Notes: a model not told the origin generated them from the letters alone. Positions 22,915 through 35,900 are shown, counted from the stretch's first letter. The stretch is 64,000 nt of DNA from Solicoccozyma terricola (GCA_001600875.1 BCLD01000001.1:1831933-1895932); one strand, 5' to 3'. Made by a program: numbers and translations.

Positions 22915-25900
22915 TCATGCGGCTTCTTCCTCTTCTACAAAGATCTCTTTATATCGCTCCAGTATCGTTTCGATAGCCTGCGCGGGGTGCGGAGTTCAAG
23001 CCTCTCTCGTAGTAAGGAGGAACTACCCAGACTCACCTTGCACTGAAAGGACATATGTTCCAGGTTGAGAGCACCCATTGACGGTGGTGCTCCGAGCAGC
23101 GTCGGCCCGAAGACTATGCTGAGGTTGGATATTGACATCTGATTGATGTGCTCGCTGCGCCGGATTCTGTGAGAAAAGAAAGGAAAGGAAAGGAAAGGTA
23201 GGGTGATGAGCTCGCCCGCTAAAAACAATAGAGGTATAGGAAAAACCTCACTTGTCTAGATGACCCATGAAGAATTTGAGAGTGGCATAATTTGGGTCCG
23301 GAAGCTCGTTCACTTGCTCATGTAGTCTGATGTGTCTTAGTCGGTCGTTGTCGTATCCTGAGAGTGTATGACATCAGTGAATGCGGAGAGGAGACTCCCA
23401 CTTTAGCACTACACTCACGAGCTGCATCTATGAAACCTTGGTAAAGACCGTGAGTGAGAAGTGGCTCCGGTAGCTCTCGGAACCACTGCTTTAGTGCGCT
23501 GGCCACTACGTTAATGTCGCTCGTCCACTCGTCGGAGGTCACATCTACGGCGTCCACATCTGCTTTCGATATCATCTGTTAGTGAAAGTGGGTTGTCGAT
23601 TTTGTCAGTGAACTCTCACCTTTATCGAGAGCTGCCTTGAGCTTTTGAACTTTTGAAGTTGTACCGGAGAGACGATATATTCCCTTTGACTCCAGGCCTA
23701 TGCGAGTCACCGGGTGTTCCATCAGCAATCATTTTCGATCGCAGGCAGTGCAGCATTCGACTCCTCACCAAACGTCTCGATAGCTTGTGCGCATTTCTCT
23801 ACCACCTTCGGTATCTCAGTTCCATCACGAACCATCTGTTCTCCCAGCTCAACGCCAAAAGTCGCATGCGAAGGTACGGGCGGTGCGTATGCGCCGGGAA
23901 TGCTCTGAGTGGCATTGGCCTCGCCATGCCCGAGACTCGATGGCGGGATAGAGTTCTGCGCTTGAGCCTGTTGCGATGCGAGCACGTGTGGTGGAAGAGC
24001 TGGAGCCTGCCATCCGAAAGCAATTGACGTCAGTGGGCAATGAGACTCGAAGCCTGACAGTCGGGACTCCTCACGAAACCATCCTCGTAAGGTCCTTCTC
24101 TCCGTGGACCCCTTACGGAACCACGTGCGACTGCAAAATTCTGCATAAAGTTCTTGAAGTCTGTCCGGCTGTCTATCGACTCGACTATGGACTTCAGGCC
24201 GCGTCCTATGTGAGGTTGCTCACGGTCAGAAGAAGGGTGCGACGGAGGCGACGAAAACCAACAAGTTACTCACCATCTTCTGGTCCCATCGGTGCAATGG
24301 CTGCACCGTCACCTAGTATAGTAGACTCGTAGAGATATGCATATCTAGCGAGGTGGTACTGAGTGCCGAGGTCGATCTCATCTGCGCATTCTTTAAGAAG
24401 CTGAGAGAGTGGATGTTTATCAGGACCGCGTGTCGCGCAGCACGGGCCTAGGCATTTGAGACTGACCCGTAGAATCTTTGGCAAATGCAAGCCAAAGTAC
24501 TCCTGCCTGACCGATTGACTCTCTAAGACTGCTTTCCGGAAGACTTCGCTCGCCATGCTCATCCTACCTCGCACCTCATCCTCCTGTCTCTGCATCTGAG
24601 CAGGTCCTTTACCCTTGAATAGTATACCACCCTTCATCGCTTTCCCCAGAGAGCGTTTCTCTTTGGAGTTTGCTCCGGATGAGCTGCTGTTACCCATGCC
24701 GGATCCAGGTCCATGCATGCCAGAGTCTTTCATCGATTCGCCCTCCTTGGCTACGAGAATACGCTCTAGTTCTTCAGCGGTAGTGTCGAATCGCGATTTG
24801 GCCTGGGGAAAAAGGTAAGGGGGGGGGGGGGGACAGCCTCTTTCCATCAGCGATTTTCAAATTTCTCCTTCCTTACAATGTCAAAACCTACCTTCTCCAT
24901 CAACATCTCACTCTCTTGTAGATTTCTCTCATACCTCATTCCATTCTCCTTGTGTAATTTTCTCAATCTCTCTCCTTCACGAGCGAGACTGAGCAATTCA
25001 TCGCTCATCTCCGTCAAGCGTTGTGCAAAACGAGTCCGATTTTGAGCAACGGTCTCATGAACGCGCAGAGTGGCATGATAAGCTTCAACGAATGTGCTGG
25101 TTGGGGGGTTGGAGAAGTATATGCGTCAAGATTCCACGAATGGCTACGTGACTACCGTCTTTGCATATTGCCACAGCGTGACTCACCCAGCTTTACAATA
25201 AGTCCTGGAATAAGATTCACCGCTTATTCGCGTCAACTCGACCAGACTCCTGGCGTACTTTTCCTCGAGCTCAGCTCGAGATCGGAAGAATGTAGCGACT
25301 TGCTAGAAGACGACGTGGGGGTGGGATGAGGGGGTTTGTTTTTTTTCGATCAGGATATGGAATCACAAAGAACATCGCCGACCGTCTTTTATTATTTTCC
25401 AATTTGTTTTACTCACCTTGCATGACGATATCCCTTGTTTGATACGTTCCGTTATGAGTGGTAATGCACACTGGTTTCCCGAATTACTCCCACTCCTATC
25501 AGAATCCCATTTTTGCCTGTTTATTTGTATCCACACATTCCAATCCCAAACTCACATCAAGATCGCACAAAGCTCTTAATACTCCTTCGTCGAATGCGAC
25601 AGGGACGACTTCTATTTGTGCTGTTTGTCCATTGATCGACGATGGTATTTCTTGAATCGATGTTGATGTACTCGGATTAAGAATCCCAGTGGATGGACCA
25701 TTACCCGTTCCAGGACCTAGACCTAGTGATCCGTCCGAGGTTACAGAGGATGTGGATTGTTGTCGAGATGCGAGAGCTGTTGCAGGGAGGGAAGAGTGGG
25801 TCGACGTTGATGCTGGTGGATGGGCGCGGGGAATGGGAGCGAGGACGGGGACGGGGGCGGCAGGAGCGGGGGTGGAGGAGGTTGAAGGTGGTGCGGGGGA

Positions 25901-26221
25901 ATTAGAGGTAGATATTGGTGCGGATGTATGAGGTGATGAGATCACTGCTGTTGTTGAGATGTCTGTAGGTGGTGGTGGGTATGGCGAGTACATGTTCGTT
26001 GGAGTTTGAAAAGTTGAATCTGGACTTGCGACGTAGGGTCGACCGTCATCTGATTGACGATGTTGAGGAGAAGGAACTGGACGGATGGTGGTTTCCGCCG
26101 GATCTGAGGAGTGGCCTTCGTTGAAGAGCATGGAGGGTTGGGAGGGTTGGGCGGCGGCGGCGTTGTCATATGCCTGGAAGGAAGGTTGTTGGAGGTGTGG
26201 GGAGTGACGTGCTCCCTCCAT
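22915..26221 (-). CDS. RGD1: F-BAR RhoGAP, Rgd1 type
   Basis: This protein is predicted to bend or sense membranes through its F-BAR domain and to stimulate GTP hydrolysis by Rho-family GTPases (yeast Rgd1 acts on Rho3/Rho4). About 13 exons are read. The N-terminus is a long Ser/Pro/Thr-rich region. The F-BAR core follows: ALCDLD-CALPLITERIKQGISSCK, QVATFFRSRAELEEKYARSL, HATLRVHETVAQNRTRFAQ, AKSRFDTTAEELERIL and QEYFGLHLPKILR. A linker leads to the RhoGAP domain with GVELGEQMVRDGTEIPKVVE, the arginine-finger motif GIYRLSGTTSKVQKLK, VVASALKQWFRELPEPLLTH and INQMSISNLSIVFGPTLLG. It ends AIETILERYKEIFVEEEEAA. The start ATG is at 26221. Confidence 0.9.
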
Positions 26222-26894
26222 GACGGGGGACGGGGATGGTTTTTTGTTCGAACAAGAGGTCTTGGTCTTGGCCTGGTAGGGGTGTAACGTCGAGGAGTAA
26301 AGATGTAGATCTCACAAAGTTGCGATCCAAGTTGCGATCTGAGTTGCGATCTGAGTTGCGATCGATATGTCTGGTCAGCACAGCGTGTTCGCGTCTGGTT
26401 TAAGTTGATGCACCGATCTTGGAATGCAACTCTGCATCTCCGGCTTACCCACCTGTTTTTATCTCGACTAGCTGTCCATGCGGTGAATGTTGTGAGGTTG
26501 TGGGTATGATATATCTGTGTGTTGGTTGAGACAGATGGATGGATGGTGACCCTGTATGCCTGTATGCCTGCCGGTGAACCACTTCCATCCTCTCCAGTTA
26601 TGCCGTATAACCCTTCTATTCTCTCTCCCAGTCTATGCCACGTCATTCCTCCCCAGTCCGCCGCCACTCCCCCCCTCTCCTATGCCACGTCATTCCCCTC
26701 TCCCCTCGCCACCCTCTCTCTCCTCCTATTCCACGTCATTTATTATCTCCCCTCCTTCCCACCCTCCCCCTCCCAATCCGCGGATTGTCCATTTATTTGA
26801 GGGGTGAGTCGCGTTCCGTCAGTGTAAACAAACAAGCTCCATCCATACATACCCATACCCATACCCATACCCACACCCACACATCCACTCAACC
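26222..26894. promoter_or_regulatory. divergent RGD1 / BRN1 promoter with three CCACGTCAT sites
   Basis: This 673-bp divergent intergenic region holds three copies of CCACGTCAT at 26638-26646, 26685-26693 and 26731-26739, spaced 46-47 bp, the first two within TATGCCACGTCATTCC. The reverse complement ATGACGTGG is a typical bZIP (ATF/CREB or UPR-like) site. A CCCATA repeat runs at about 26852-26872, just before BRN1. A run of GATCBGAGTTGC-like repeats (TTGCGATC, four copies) lies near 26321-26365. Confidence 0.55.
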
Positions 26895-29800
26895 ATGGCA
26901 CGCCGTACCGCAAAGGCAATATCCTCAGACGAAGACGACGACGAAGAAGAAGAAGAAGAAGACCAAGCCTCAGACGGTGACTTTGCAGCATCAGATGTTG
27001 ACCTCCCAGTCCAACCTACAAAGAAATTCACAACCACAGCTCGTAAATCACAGCTCAACGTCTCGTCTCCATCCACCCTCATGACCAAGACCAAGAAAGC
27101 AACGACAATATCTACACCTCCACGGCCATCACGTCCTTCAGGTGGTTCAAACATTCCCGATACAGTAACGCGGAAAAGACTTAGTGTCGTTAATAGGCCT
27201 TCGACGTTGAGCTCGGTGAATAACTCGATGGGGGTTATAGTGGGTTCGGCGGAGGGAGGGGGAGGGGGGCAGACGCAACAGAAGGTGTCGAGGGAGGTTA
27301 TGGATAATAACTTTGAGGAGTGGATGAAGTTGGCAACTGATAATGTGAGTGCCGCGAGCGTCGAGCGTCGAGCGAAGCGAGCGTCTTTGTCTTTGTCTTC
27401 GCGGAGCGAAGACAATTGTCTGGCGAGTGTAGCGAGCATTCATCTCTTCGTGAACGAAGTGAGCACTCATATCTACGCGAACGGAGTGAGCATTCATTTC
27501 TTCGCGAGCGAAGCGAGCTTTCATTTCCTTGTCTTCGCGAACGAAGTGAGCATTCGTCTCTCCGCGAACGGAGTGAGCAGTCAATCCTCTTTCCCGTCAG
27601 CATAGCGAGCAATACTCTCTTCGCGAACGGAATAAGCAATCACTGCTCTCCCCCGCCAGCATAGCGAGCAATACTCTCGTCGCGATCAGGATGCCTGGAT
27701 TACCTGTCATCCTGTTCCACGCTCATAATACAAACTCTCCTCTTCCAGAAAATCACAGCCAACAACACCTGGAATTTCGCTCTGATAGACTACTTTGCCG
27801 ATCTCACTCTACTTCGAAACGGTCCAGATGATGAAAGTGAGGCCGATATTCCCACTCATACTTGAATCCTCCTTTCCATTGCTGACTCTCGCAACCTTTC
27901 TCCCCTTTTCTTTTTTTTTTATTTTTTATCGTTTTCTTCTTTCCCCCTCGTTCCCTTTCCAGGTATCAACTTCCAGAAAGCTTCATGCACTCTCGACGGC
28001 TGTGTCAAGATCTGGACATCTCGTGTGGATAGCGTAGCCAACGAGACCGGCAAGTTGTTGTCTGGGTTATCGAGTGGCGGTGGCGGTGGCAGAGACGGCG
28101 ACGAGGAGGGAGACCCTGATGATCCTGATGCGGATGAAGATGCAGCGAGACGGGAAAAGCGCAAGGTATGTTGTTCCGGTCGTTTTCTTTCTTCTGGCTG
28201 GACAATTCCCCTTAATATTTATCCACTAATCATTTTCATACCAGGCAACTCGCTCCGAAGCTACGTTGGCCAAATCATTCTCCACCCTTCAAGTCAAGAA
28301 ATTCGACCTGGAATTCACAGTAGATCCACTCTTCAAGAAGACGTGTGCCGACTTTGATGAGGGTGGCGCGATGGGTTTACTGATGAACCACCTCGGAGTC
28401 GATGGGAAAGGTCGGGTCGTATTTGATGCAGGTGATGTGGAAGAGGAAGAAGAGGATGACGTGGAAGAGGAAGAGGACGAGGAGGATCTCGATCTGGACA
28501 AGTTGCAAGGTGAGTGGTACAACGCGAATTGGCGTGGGGGCATGCGATCCAACCGACCAACTGATCGTCCTTTGCATAATGCCAGAATTTATACCCGACG
28601 CAGACGACCTCGCACAGCGTAACGTCTCCGTCACCCTCTCGGACTTCAAATTCTCATCCGACCCATCAGAGGCGTTCAACCTCTCCGCGCTCGGTCTGGG
28701 AACTGACAAGGAGGAATCGCAGGTTGACGGTGATGCACCCGAAGAGAGGTCCAGCGGTGTACATGACTTTTTCGGCGATGACGATGTGGGCGGCGGCGGC
28801 GCGGATTTCGGAGGAGGCTTTGGCGGACCAGTCGGACAGGATGACGAGGATGATCAGGCGGACTTTGATATGGATGGTGGCAACGTCGGTGGTGCGGTCG
28901 GTGTAGATCAACCGCCATTCGATCCCAGGCGTCCGGGAGATGGCAAGCAGATGTTCGTAGGCATGCAAGGTGATGAAGAAGGTGATGGAATGATGCTGGA
29001 TTACTTTGATCAAGGCTTTTTGAAGAATTGGGCAGGACCGGAGCACTGGAAGTTACGGAAAGTGACGCGGAAACGTGAGTCGGAATGCTTCATCTGTGCT
29101 AAGATTTTCCTACTGAAAGTTGGAGATCATACCCAGCCGATCCCAACGCACCTGGCGCTCCCCGCCAAGCTCGGAAGGAGAAACAACCGTTCCTCATCGA
29201 CTTTGAGTCCCCGTCGACCGTCAACTTCAAGGAGATCTTCGCAGCTGGTCCTCGACCATCCATCAAGGCAGCGTCTCGCGCTTCCACCGCCGGGACTGAC
29301 GCCAGACGGCGAGCGAGAGGTAAATCATCAGGATCGAAGAAAGAGGAGAAGAGGGATGAGCATCTTTTGCCGGATGATATGCACTTCAGCTCAAGGCAGT
29401 TATTGAGGCTGTTCATGAAGCCGAAGTTTACAGTGCGTGGTGAAATTTCCTCCCCTTCTTATCAGGACCTAGTCAAGCTTATCTCTACTCCTCGCTCACG
29501 TAGATGAAAATGCGAAAACAAGGCGCCGCTGCTGCTCAGCTTCAGAGTGAGTGTGACAATGCTAGACGATCGTGCACCGAGGTCAACTGACCATCCCGAC
29601 CTGCCCATCAGACGGCGACGGCGATATCGACGAGAACTTCTGGGCACAAGCTGCAGCAGAACGTGCAGAGATCGATGCCGGTGCGGAAGACGATGGTGGT
29701 ATGTGATGTTCCCCGACATAGTCAAAGCGGGTTATCCCTGAAGCTGAGCGTAATCCTCCAATCCCCAGGCCTTCCAATCGCGCCTTTCGAGTCTCAATTC

Positions 29801-30564
29801 TTCCATGACGATGTCGACGACGGGGCCGATTTTGCAGAGGTCGACGATGGACTGGTAGTTGCAGGCGAGGATGGTGGGGAAGCGGAAGACCTGTGGGCTG
29901 GCACACAAGGTCAGCAACTTCGCAAGGCCAAGCCGGAGAGCGTTCAGTACGCAAAGAAGGCGAAGCGGGTGGACGTTAAGCGATTGAAGGATAGTATTTG
30001 GAAAGGTCTGGATATGACTTTCGAGTCTGGTGGCGCGAGCGAGACGGAGGTGAGCGGAGGCCTGATATGACCACCCCCCCAAACGAGAGAAGCGGCGGGA
30101 TGACTGACTGCGACTACATTCGTGCCAGAGCGAGGCATCTATCCCCACCGTTGACGGCGATAGTCTCGGTGAACCACGGACATTCGAGTCTGTCATCCAA
30201 AACCTGCGCCAGTCCTACCCTGCAGACAAGATGTCCGAGATTTCGACCTCGTTCTGCTTCATCTGTCTCCTTCATCTCGCCAACGAAGAAGGACTCAAGA
30301 TTGAAACAGCACGGCTGGACGATGGCGAGGAAGAATATGCGGGCGAGGCGGCGGACGTTGAGAGTGTGGGTTGGGGTGGGAAATTCAAAGGTACAGAGAT
30401 CGATGAGAGGGCAGACCGGCTTGTGGGAGAACTGCAGGCACTCAAGATATGGAGAGTGAGTTTGAGACTCTTGGGTGGTGACGAGTGGTTGGTTGTCAGG
30501 ACCGAAGCGTGATACTGAACCTGTGAATTCGCTACAGGATCCGAATGCTGGTAAAGCAGCTTAG
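26895..30564 (+). CDS. BRN1: condensin complex kleisin subunit (Barren/CAP-H)
   Basis: This kleisin bridges the Smc2-Smc4 heads and recruits the HEAT subunits of condensin for mitotic chromosome compaction. The N-terminal exon runs from an acidic patch to VSREVMDNNFEEWMKLATDN, then KITANNTWNFALIDYFADL and INFQKASCTLDGCVKIWTSRVDSVANETGKLLSGL, which are diagnostic of the family. ATRSEATLAKSFSTLQVKKFDLEFTVDPLFKKTCADFDEGGA follows. Acidic middle segments come next, and the C-terminal part contains MLDYFDQGFLKNWAGPEHWK and FESVIQNLRQSYP-MSEISTSFCFICLLHLANEEGL. It ends DPNAGKAA. There are about ten introns. Intron 1 (27345-27748, 404 bp) contains a GCGAGC repeat array. Confidence 0.93.
27353..27690 (+). 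repeat. GCGAGC-type repeat array in BRN1 intron 1
   Basis: About twelve degenerate units of roughly 24-30 bp lie in tandem, for example TCTTCGCGAACGAAGTGAGC near 27536 and TCTTCGCGAGCGAAGCGAGC near 27499. Many contain CTTCG-CGAR-CGAAG, a 5-bp stem with a four-base loop. The array runs in the sense direction of BRN1 and is removed with the intron. It is open in the sense frames as ERSEHS-like repeats on the reverse strand, which are not genes. Confidence 0.88.
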
Positions 30565-30783
30565 GTATGACGACCTTTTAGATGTATTTGGGGATGGATG
30601 AGATGGTCTGCTGTTTGCTGTGTTGCTGTGTGGCAAAACTTGATTTGTTTATTTTTCGGGAAAGAGAAGAGCTCGCTCGAGTGACATGCTTCCCATGCTT
30701 CCCATGCTTCCCATCCTCCCCATCCTCCCGTCGGTGATGTTCACACCCATCCACACTGTATTCCACTACAACACTTGCTAGAC

Positions 30784-32658
30784 ATGTCTGGGTATGACTA
30801 CTACAGTCAAGGAAGTCGTCCAATCGCCAGCATCTCCAACGCATACCGACCTCAATATTCCTCATCCGCATCAACACCGCCGCCTCCCCCATTCGCCCAC
30901 CATGCTCGAAGCGATCCAACGGGCGGGGGCTACGCTTCAAACCTCCAAAGTTCCCAGCCACAACCACCCTATCAGCGTTCTCAGTCGATGACGGGAGGTT
31001 TACAGGGTCGTCCAGGTGAAAACACGAGATGGCCAGCTCGACCACCGCCATCATGGGGGCCGCAACAACACCCACCAACTCTGACTCCACCTCCTTTGCG
31101 ACCCTCCTGGGCTCCCTCAGGTCCATTCGGCTTGTCCAGCGCCCCGATGGTCCCCTATGCAGGCCAACCACTCTCTGCATCGCTTCCAACTTCCTTTCCT
31201 ACACCTCATGTACACCGACCTGTGGTGCCTCCAAAGGTCCCATCCATACACCACCGGCATTCCATCTCAGGCTCTTCCAACGAACGTAGGTATCAGCGCA
31301 GCTCTGTTGCGGAGGAGGAGGAGGAGGAGGCGTTCCCGAAAGAGAAGCGAGGAAGTCTCGGGACGGCCTCGGTCAAACCAACCATCTCAATCGTCTCAAC
31401 AACTGGAGAGCAAATCGAATTGGATGAGGATCAAGCGCTGGCTCTGGCGATCGAGAGATCTTTAAAGTCGAACTTCTCAAATCGCTCGACGGGAGTGACG
31501 CTTGAAGAGGGAGATGTGATACCACAGATGAGCCGCAGATCGAGCAGACCTAATCGGGAGTCTTTGAGTGGAAATGGAAGTCGAGCGTCTCCTCGGTTTC
31601 CTGTACGACCGGATCTTCCAGTCTCCATCCCATCCTCAACGGCAACTTCCTCCCGATCATCCACCCATCGTCAATCTGCCGTCAATGCCATCGCGCAATC
31701 GGAACATGGATCCATCTCAGCGAACCCCTTGACGTCTCTATCGCAACGATCTCAGCAGAACCCGGTTGTCAATTTCGATGACGACGTCGTCTCTACCTCC
31801 CTCCCATCTGTCATGCAGGTCCCAGCAGCACCATACGCATTCGAAATTACCGGACCATCCTTCAACCATCTGCTCAAGAAACTCATCGCTCAAGCCAACG
31901 TTCGGCTGGAACCATGTCCTACAGCTTTCGAGACCTCAAATCAGGATCAGCCGACCTTTACATTGTCATGCAAGATCAAAGCACTTCTTCCAAATCCTCC
32001 ACCGCCATCCTCGGCAACCCCAGAGTCAAGGCGGAACATGGTGGGCAAGGACGGGTTGCACAAGACCGTCCTACATCTGCAAGTGGTGGAGAAGGCACCA
32101 GGAATACCGTCTTCAAGGCCATCAGTGGATGATTCTGCCATACCGCCGAATCGAACGTCCGTCGAAACGGAGACGGATATCTCTACAGCGCCTATAGCAA
32201 GCAAGGTCGATCCGCACAGCGTACAGGTCGATTTTGACAACAACCTTGTACTTCCGCTCACCATGGACGTTCTGGTTGAACGGTTGTACAGCATGCTCAA
32301 ATTCGGACAAGCGGAGGCCAAGCGAGCGAGTAATCAACCGATGACGGACGAGGAGATCACTGCTTTGGCTCTATACAAGTTTGTTTCTCTGCATCCTGGC
32401 CCGGCAGAAGAGGAACTACCTGTCAAATTCCGCAAGCAAAACAAGGTCTCGCCACCGAGTCCCCCGCCAATGGACGGCGAGAAGGTTCACGAGGCAACAG
32501 AGCTCACTGGCAAGGAGAAGAAAATGAGAAAGCGGTTTATGGTACGGAATCTGACAAGTAAGGTGGTAGGAGCGTTGCAGGGACATCGACATGACGTCCA
32601 GGACGAGGAGAGAGAAGATTGGATCACGCCGTTTCGGACAGATGACGACGGGGCTTAG
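30784..32658 (+). CDS. orphan protein with UIM-like helix, 624 aa
   Basis: This is a single uninterrupted frame of 624 aa, unusual in this intron-rich window. The ATG at 30784 is chosen because the open frame further upstream starts only with TTG. The first third is Ser/Pro/Gly-rich and disordered. Around residues 213-228 the sequence LDEDQALALAIERSL fits a ubiquitin-interacting motif (acidic patch, then Ala and Ser at fixed spacing). The C-terminal half looks folded (YAFEITGPSFNHLLKKLIAQ; DNNLVLPLTMDVLVERLYSMLKFG; EEITALALYKFVSLHPG) and ends in a basic helix. I do not recognise the family. A role in ubiquitin-dependent trafficking is a guess from the UIM alone. Confidence 0.8.
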   Translation: MSGYDYYSQGSRPIASISNAYRPQYSSSASTPPPPPFAHHARSDPTGGGYASNLQSSQPQPPYQRSQSMTGGLQGRPGENTRWPARPPPSWGPQQHPPTLTPPPLRPSWAPSGPFGLSSAPMVPYAGQPLSASLPTSFPTPHVHRPVVPPKVPSIHHRHSISGSSNERRYQRSSVAEEEEEEAFPKEKRGSLGTASVKPTISIVSTTGEQIELDEDQALALAIERSLKSNFSNRSTGVTLEEGDVIPQMSRRSSRPNRESLSGNGSRASPRFPVRPDLPVSIPSSTATSSRSSTHRQSAVNAIAQSEHGSISANPLTSLSQRSQQNPVVNFDDDVVSTSLPSVMQVPAAPYAFEITGPSFNHLLKKLIAQANVRLEPCPTAFETSNQDQPTFTLSCKIKALLPNPPPPSSATPESRRNMVGKDGLHKTVLHLQVVEKAPGIPSSRPSVDDSAIPPNRTSVETETDISTAPIASKVDPHSVQVDFDNNLVLPLTMDVLVERLYSMLKFGQAEAKRASNQPMTDEEITALALYKFVSLHPGPAEEELPVKFRKQNKVSPPSPPPMDGEKVHEATELTGKEKKMRKRFMVRNLTSKVVGALQGHRHDVQDEEREDWITPFRTDDDGA

Positions 32659-32926
32659 ATTATTTGTACGAGATGTACGAGGGGGGTTTGCGGGACATTA
32701 TGATTGTACTGTAGTGGACCACGCGGGACCCCAGGGTGCTAAGGTTTTGGTCTACTGTTTTTGGGAGCATATGTTTACTTGTATGCGGAGTGTCAGGGTG
32801 ATGATGAGGTGCGGCAGAATGCAAGCTGTGATTTACGTTCGTAATTGAATGAGGTCTTTGCGGTATGCCGCTGCTTCATTGCCTTCACAAGAACAACGAT
32901 ATGCTTCCTCTCATGATATGTGTCAT

Positions 32927-35900
32927 CTACTCGTAAATGGGCTTGGTCGCAAACATTTTCACCGAATCAGCCGGGGTGATGACCTCCTCATTGCCGCTGT
33001 AATTTGATGGGATTAACCAAAATGTCCAACGGATGCCTCGGCGCGGCGCACAGAACACTTACTAAACACGGTCCACAGCGTACATGGAGTCGAAGGATGG
33101 GATAGGGAAGCCGCGAGTGGTATCGGAAAGAGCGACCTTGTCGGAAATCTCGCCGTGCACTGTTGCATCTTGACCGGCCGGGATTTTCGAAGCAGTAGCA
33201 CCCATTGTCTTGCCCCAGCCCTTCGTACCCTCATTCTCACCGGGCGTGGTTGACTCTTTCCAAGGAGTACCCTTGAGCGCAACAGTGGAAAGCTTGCCGC
33301 TGCGTAACGCCATAGAGCGTCAGATCACGCGCTGACAGACGCAACTAATCCGACCTACTCTGGAATGTACCCGAACTGCATGCGACCTTCAGCATCCTTC
33401 ACACCTTGGTAGATGTAGAATCCCTTCCTCTCGAATTGAATGATGTCCCACTTCTTGAGGTCTCTGATGTTGGCATCGGCAACTGCGTTGACGCGGTATT
33501 CGGTGACGGGATTCAGGCAGGCGGTGAAGTCGTCGGTATCTTCGATCTTCTTCTTGTTGATAAGGTAGTCATAGTCGATGAGGACGACTGGAATCAATTC
33601 GTGGGCTGAGCCGGGCTGAGTCAACCAGTGCACTTTCTTTGAGGTCTTCTTGAAGTCTCCTTCGAGGTGGAGCTCGAGGTCAACGGACTCAACCTTGCCA
33701 TTAGCGCCAGTAGTTTTGTTGCGGACGAAAGCATTTCCCCAGTCCATGACAGTGATCTAAAACGAATTACGTTGGTATGACGTGTGCGCGAAAGAAGGGG
33801 GGGGGGGGGGGGGANCTCNCCTCCTCATTATCACCGAATGACTCCGCATCGACCTGCTCCATCAGTAGCTGGCTACCAAAGATGGTCTGCTTGGTGCCAA
33901 CTTCGGGGTTCTTTTTGTGCGCTGGCAGGGTCTTCGCTTCCGGTGCAGCTGGTGCGCCCTCTCCAGAGACGTTGACCTTGACACTGCGAGCGCGGATAGG
34001 TTAATACCGCTCTTAGGTTGTCAACCATATCGCCGAACTCACATGTCCTCTTCGGCAATAGCCCAGTACCTCGGGGCAATCGGGTCAATGACCTTTTTGT
34101 TGTGAGCCCAAATACCGTCCCACTCGGCGAGCATGGTAGCGGAGGAAGCACCTTGGCCGGCGATGTACCCCTTGAGGGCTTCGAAGGTCATTCCTCGTGC
34201 GCGAATACCTGGAAGGAAGGTAGTGTATGTCGGTGTTCTATATGTTAACAAAGTGGAAGGCAGGTCATACCTCGAATGGTTGCGAATCGTGGGTCTTCCC
34301 AGTCGTTGACGTGGTTGTTCTCCACGAGGTACTTGAGCTTCCGCTTGGAGAGTAGAGTATACACAAAGTCGAGACGACTGGGAGGTCACACTCGGAGATC
34401 AGCCCAGCTGTTGCCTCGTCATAGGCTCGAAAGCAGACCCCCACCTAAAGTCAAAGATCTCGATGTGAGGCAACCCCAACGCCTTGAGGAACCACTCATA
34501 CTGTGGCTTCCTGTCGGCATACTCATTCGCCCTCAACGCGTGAGTAACACCGTCTAGAGAGTCGACAATCGGACAAGCGAGATCGTACATCGGGTACGCC
34601 TTGTACTTGTCACCAGTTACATGGTGCGCCTTGTTGATACATCGGTAGATGGCAGGGTCTCGCAATGCTCCATTCGGAGATTGGTAGTCCATCTTGGCAC
34701 GAAGGAACCATCGTTGACCTTCGGCGCTGCCGGTGAGCATTTCCTCGAACCGGCTGAGGTTGTCAGCCACGGAAGCGTCACGGTTTTTGGACGGGATGAG
34801 AGCCATTCGTTGATCTCGCATCTGCGTAGTGCAAGCGTACAAAGATCAGCTTACGGGGAAGGATACTCAGTCAATGTTTTCTGCCAAAACAACTCGCCGT
34901 CATCTGGTCGGTATCATCCATAAACGCATTTCCATCCGTTACCAACTTTCTGGTCATCTCCTGGATCTTGTCAAACCAGTCACTGGTATGTACGACCTTG
35001 TCCCATCCAATACCCAACAGCTTCAAATCAGACATGAATGAGTCCTCGAACTCGTCCTCTTCCTTCTCTGGGTTGGTATCATCGAAGCGGAGGAGGAATT
35101 TACCCTTGTATTTGTCGGCGAGGTGTCGGTTGAGAATCGCCGCTTTGATGTGACCGATGTGGAGATAGCCAGAGGGCTCGGGTGCTGACCAATATCAAAA
35201 AAAGACGGTCAGCGCGATGACATGCGATAAAGGGTAGAGCAGAGTCTACCCACCAAATCGGACGACAACTTCTCCCATCTTAGCATTGGGTAAGACAGCC
35301 TCGATTGCTCCACTCTGTTTTTGAACCTTTGCTCCTCGGATCTATGAGGTTCGATTGCTCAGCATTACGTTACCTATGTGAAGAGCGAGTGACCACGGAT
35401 GCTCACCTCATTCGCCTTGGCTTCCGCCAAGGCCTTCAAAGTTGCAGCAGTGACAGATAATGACTCGACGTGGTTGTACCAACGAGAGAGATGGGCGTGT
35501 TGACCCTTCTTAAGGACACCGAATGCAGGCGGTGATGCTGTATGGCGATTGAATGAGCAAGTGTTGACATTGGGCTGTGCATGAAGCTTGTGTGACTACT
35601 GACCTTTGATTGTACCCCACACTTGGAAGTCGACGTGACCGAGTTGATGACCAGCGAAGTAGGTCCTGTACATGAGATGCAGAGACTGTCAGGATGCGAT
35701 TCACTGGAGAAGATGCACATGAATAGTTGCCCACCTCAAAGCAAGATGGTCATCCAACGCATTGAAGATTCCTGGAACCTGAGGGAATGAAGTCTTTGCA
35801 TTGAACTCGGATGGCAAAGCTGGGAGGGGAGCCTAACGTCGGGGAGAGTCGGGTGTCAGCACAAGGAAAGTACCTCCTTAAAGCGATTCAACCGGTCCAT

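Noticed and set aside
27416..27664. Repeat-peptide frames on both strands in BRN1 intron 1
   Set aside because: They lie between a clear donor (27345) and acceptor (27748) that join conserved kleisin sequence.
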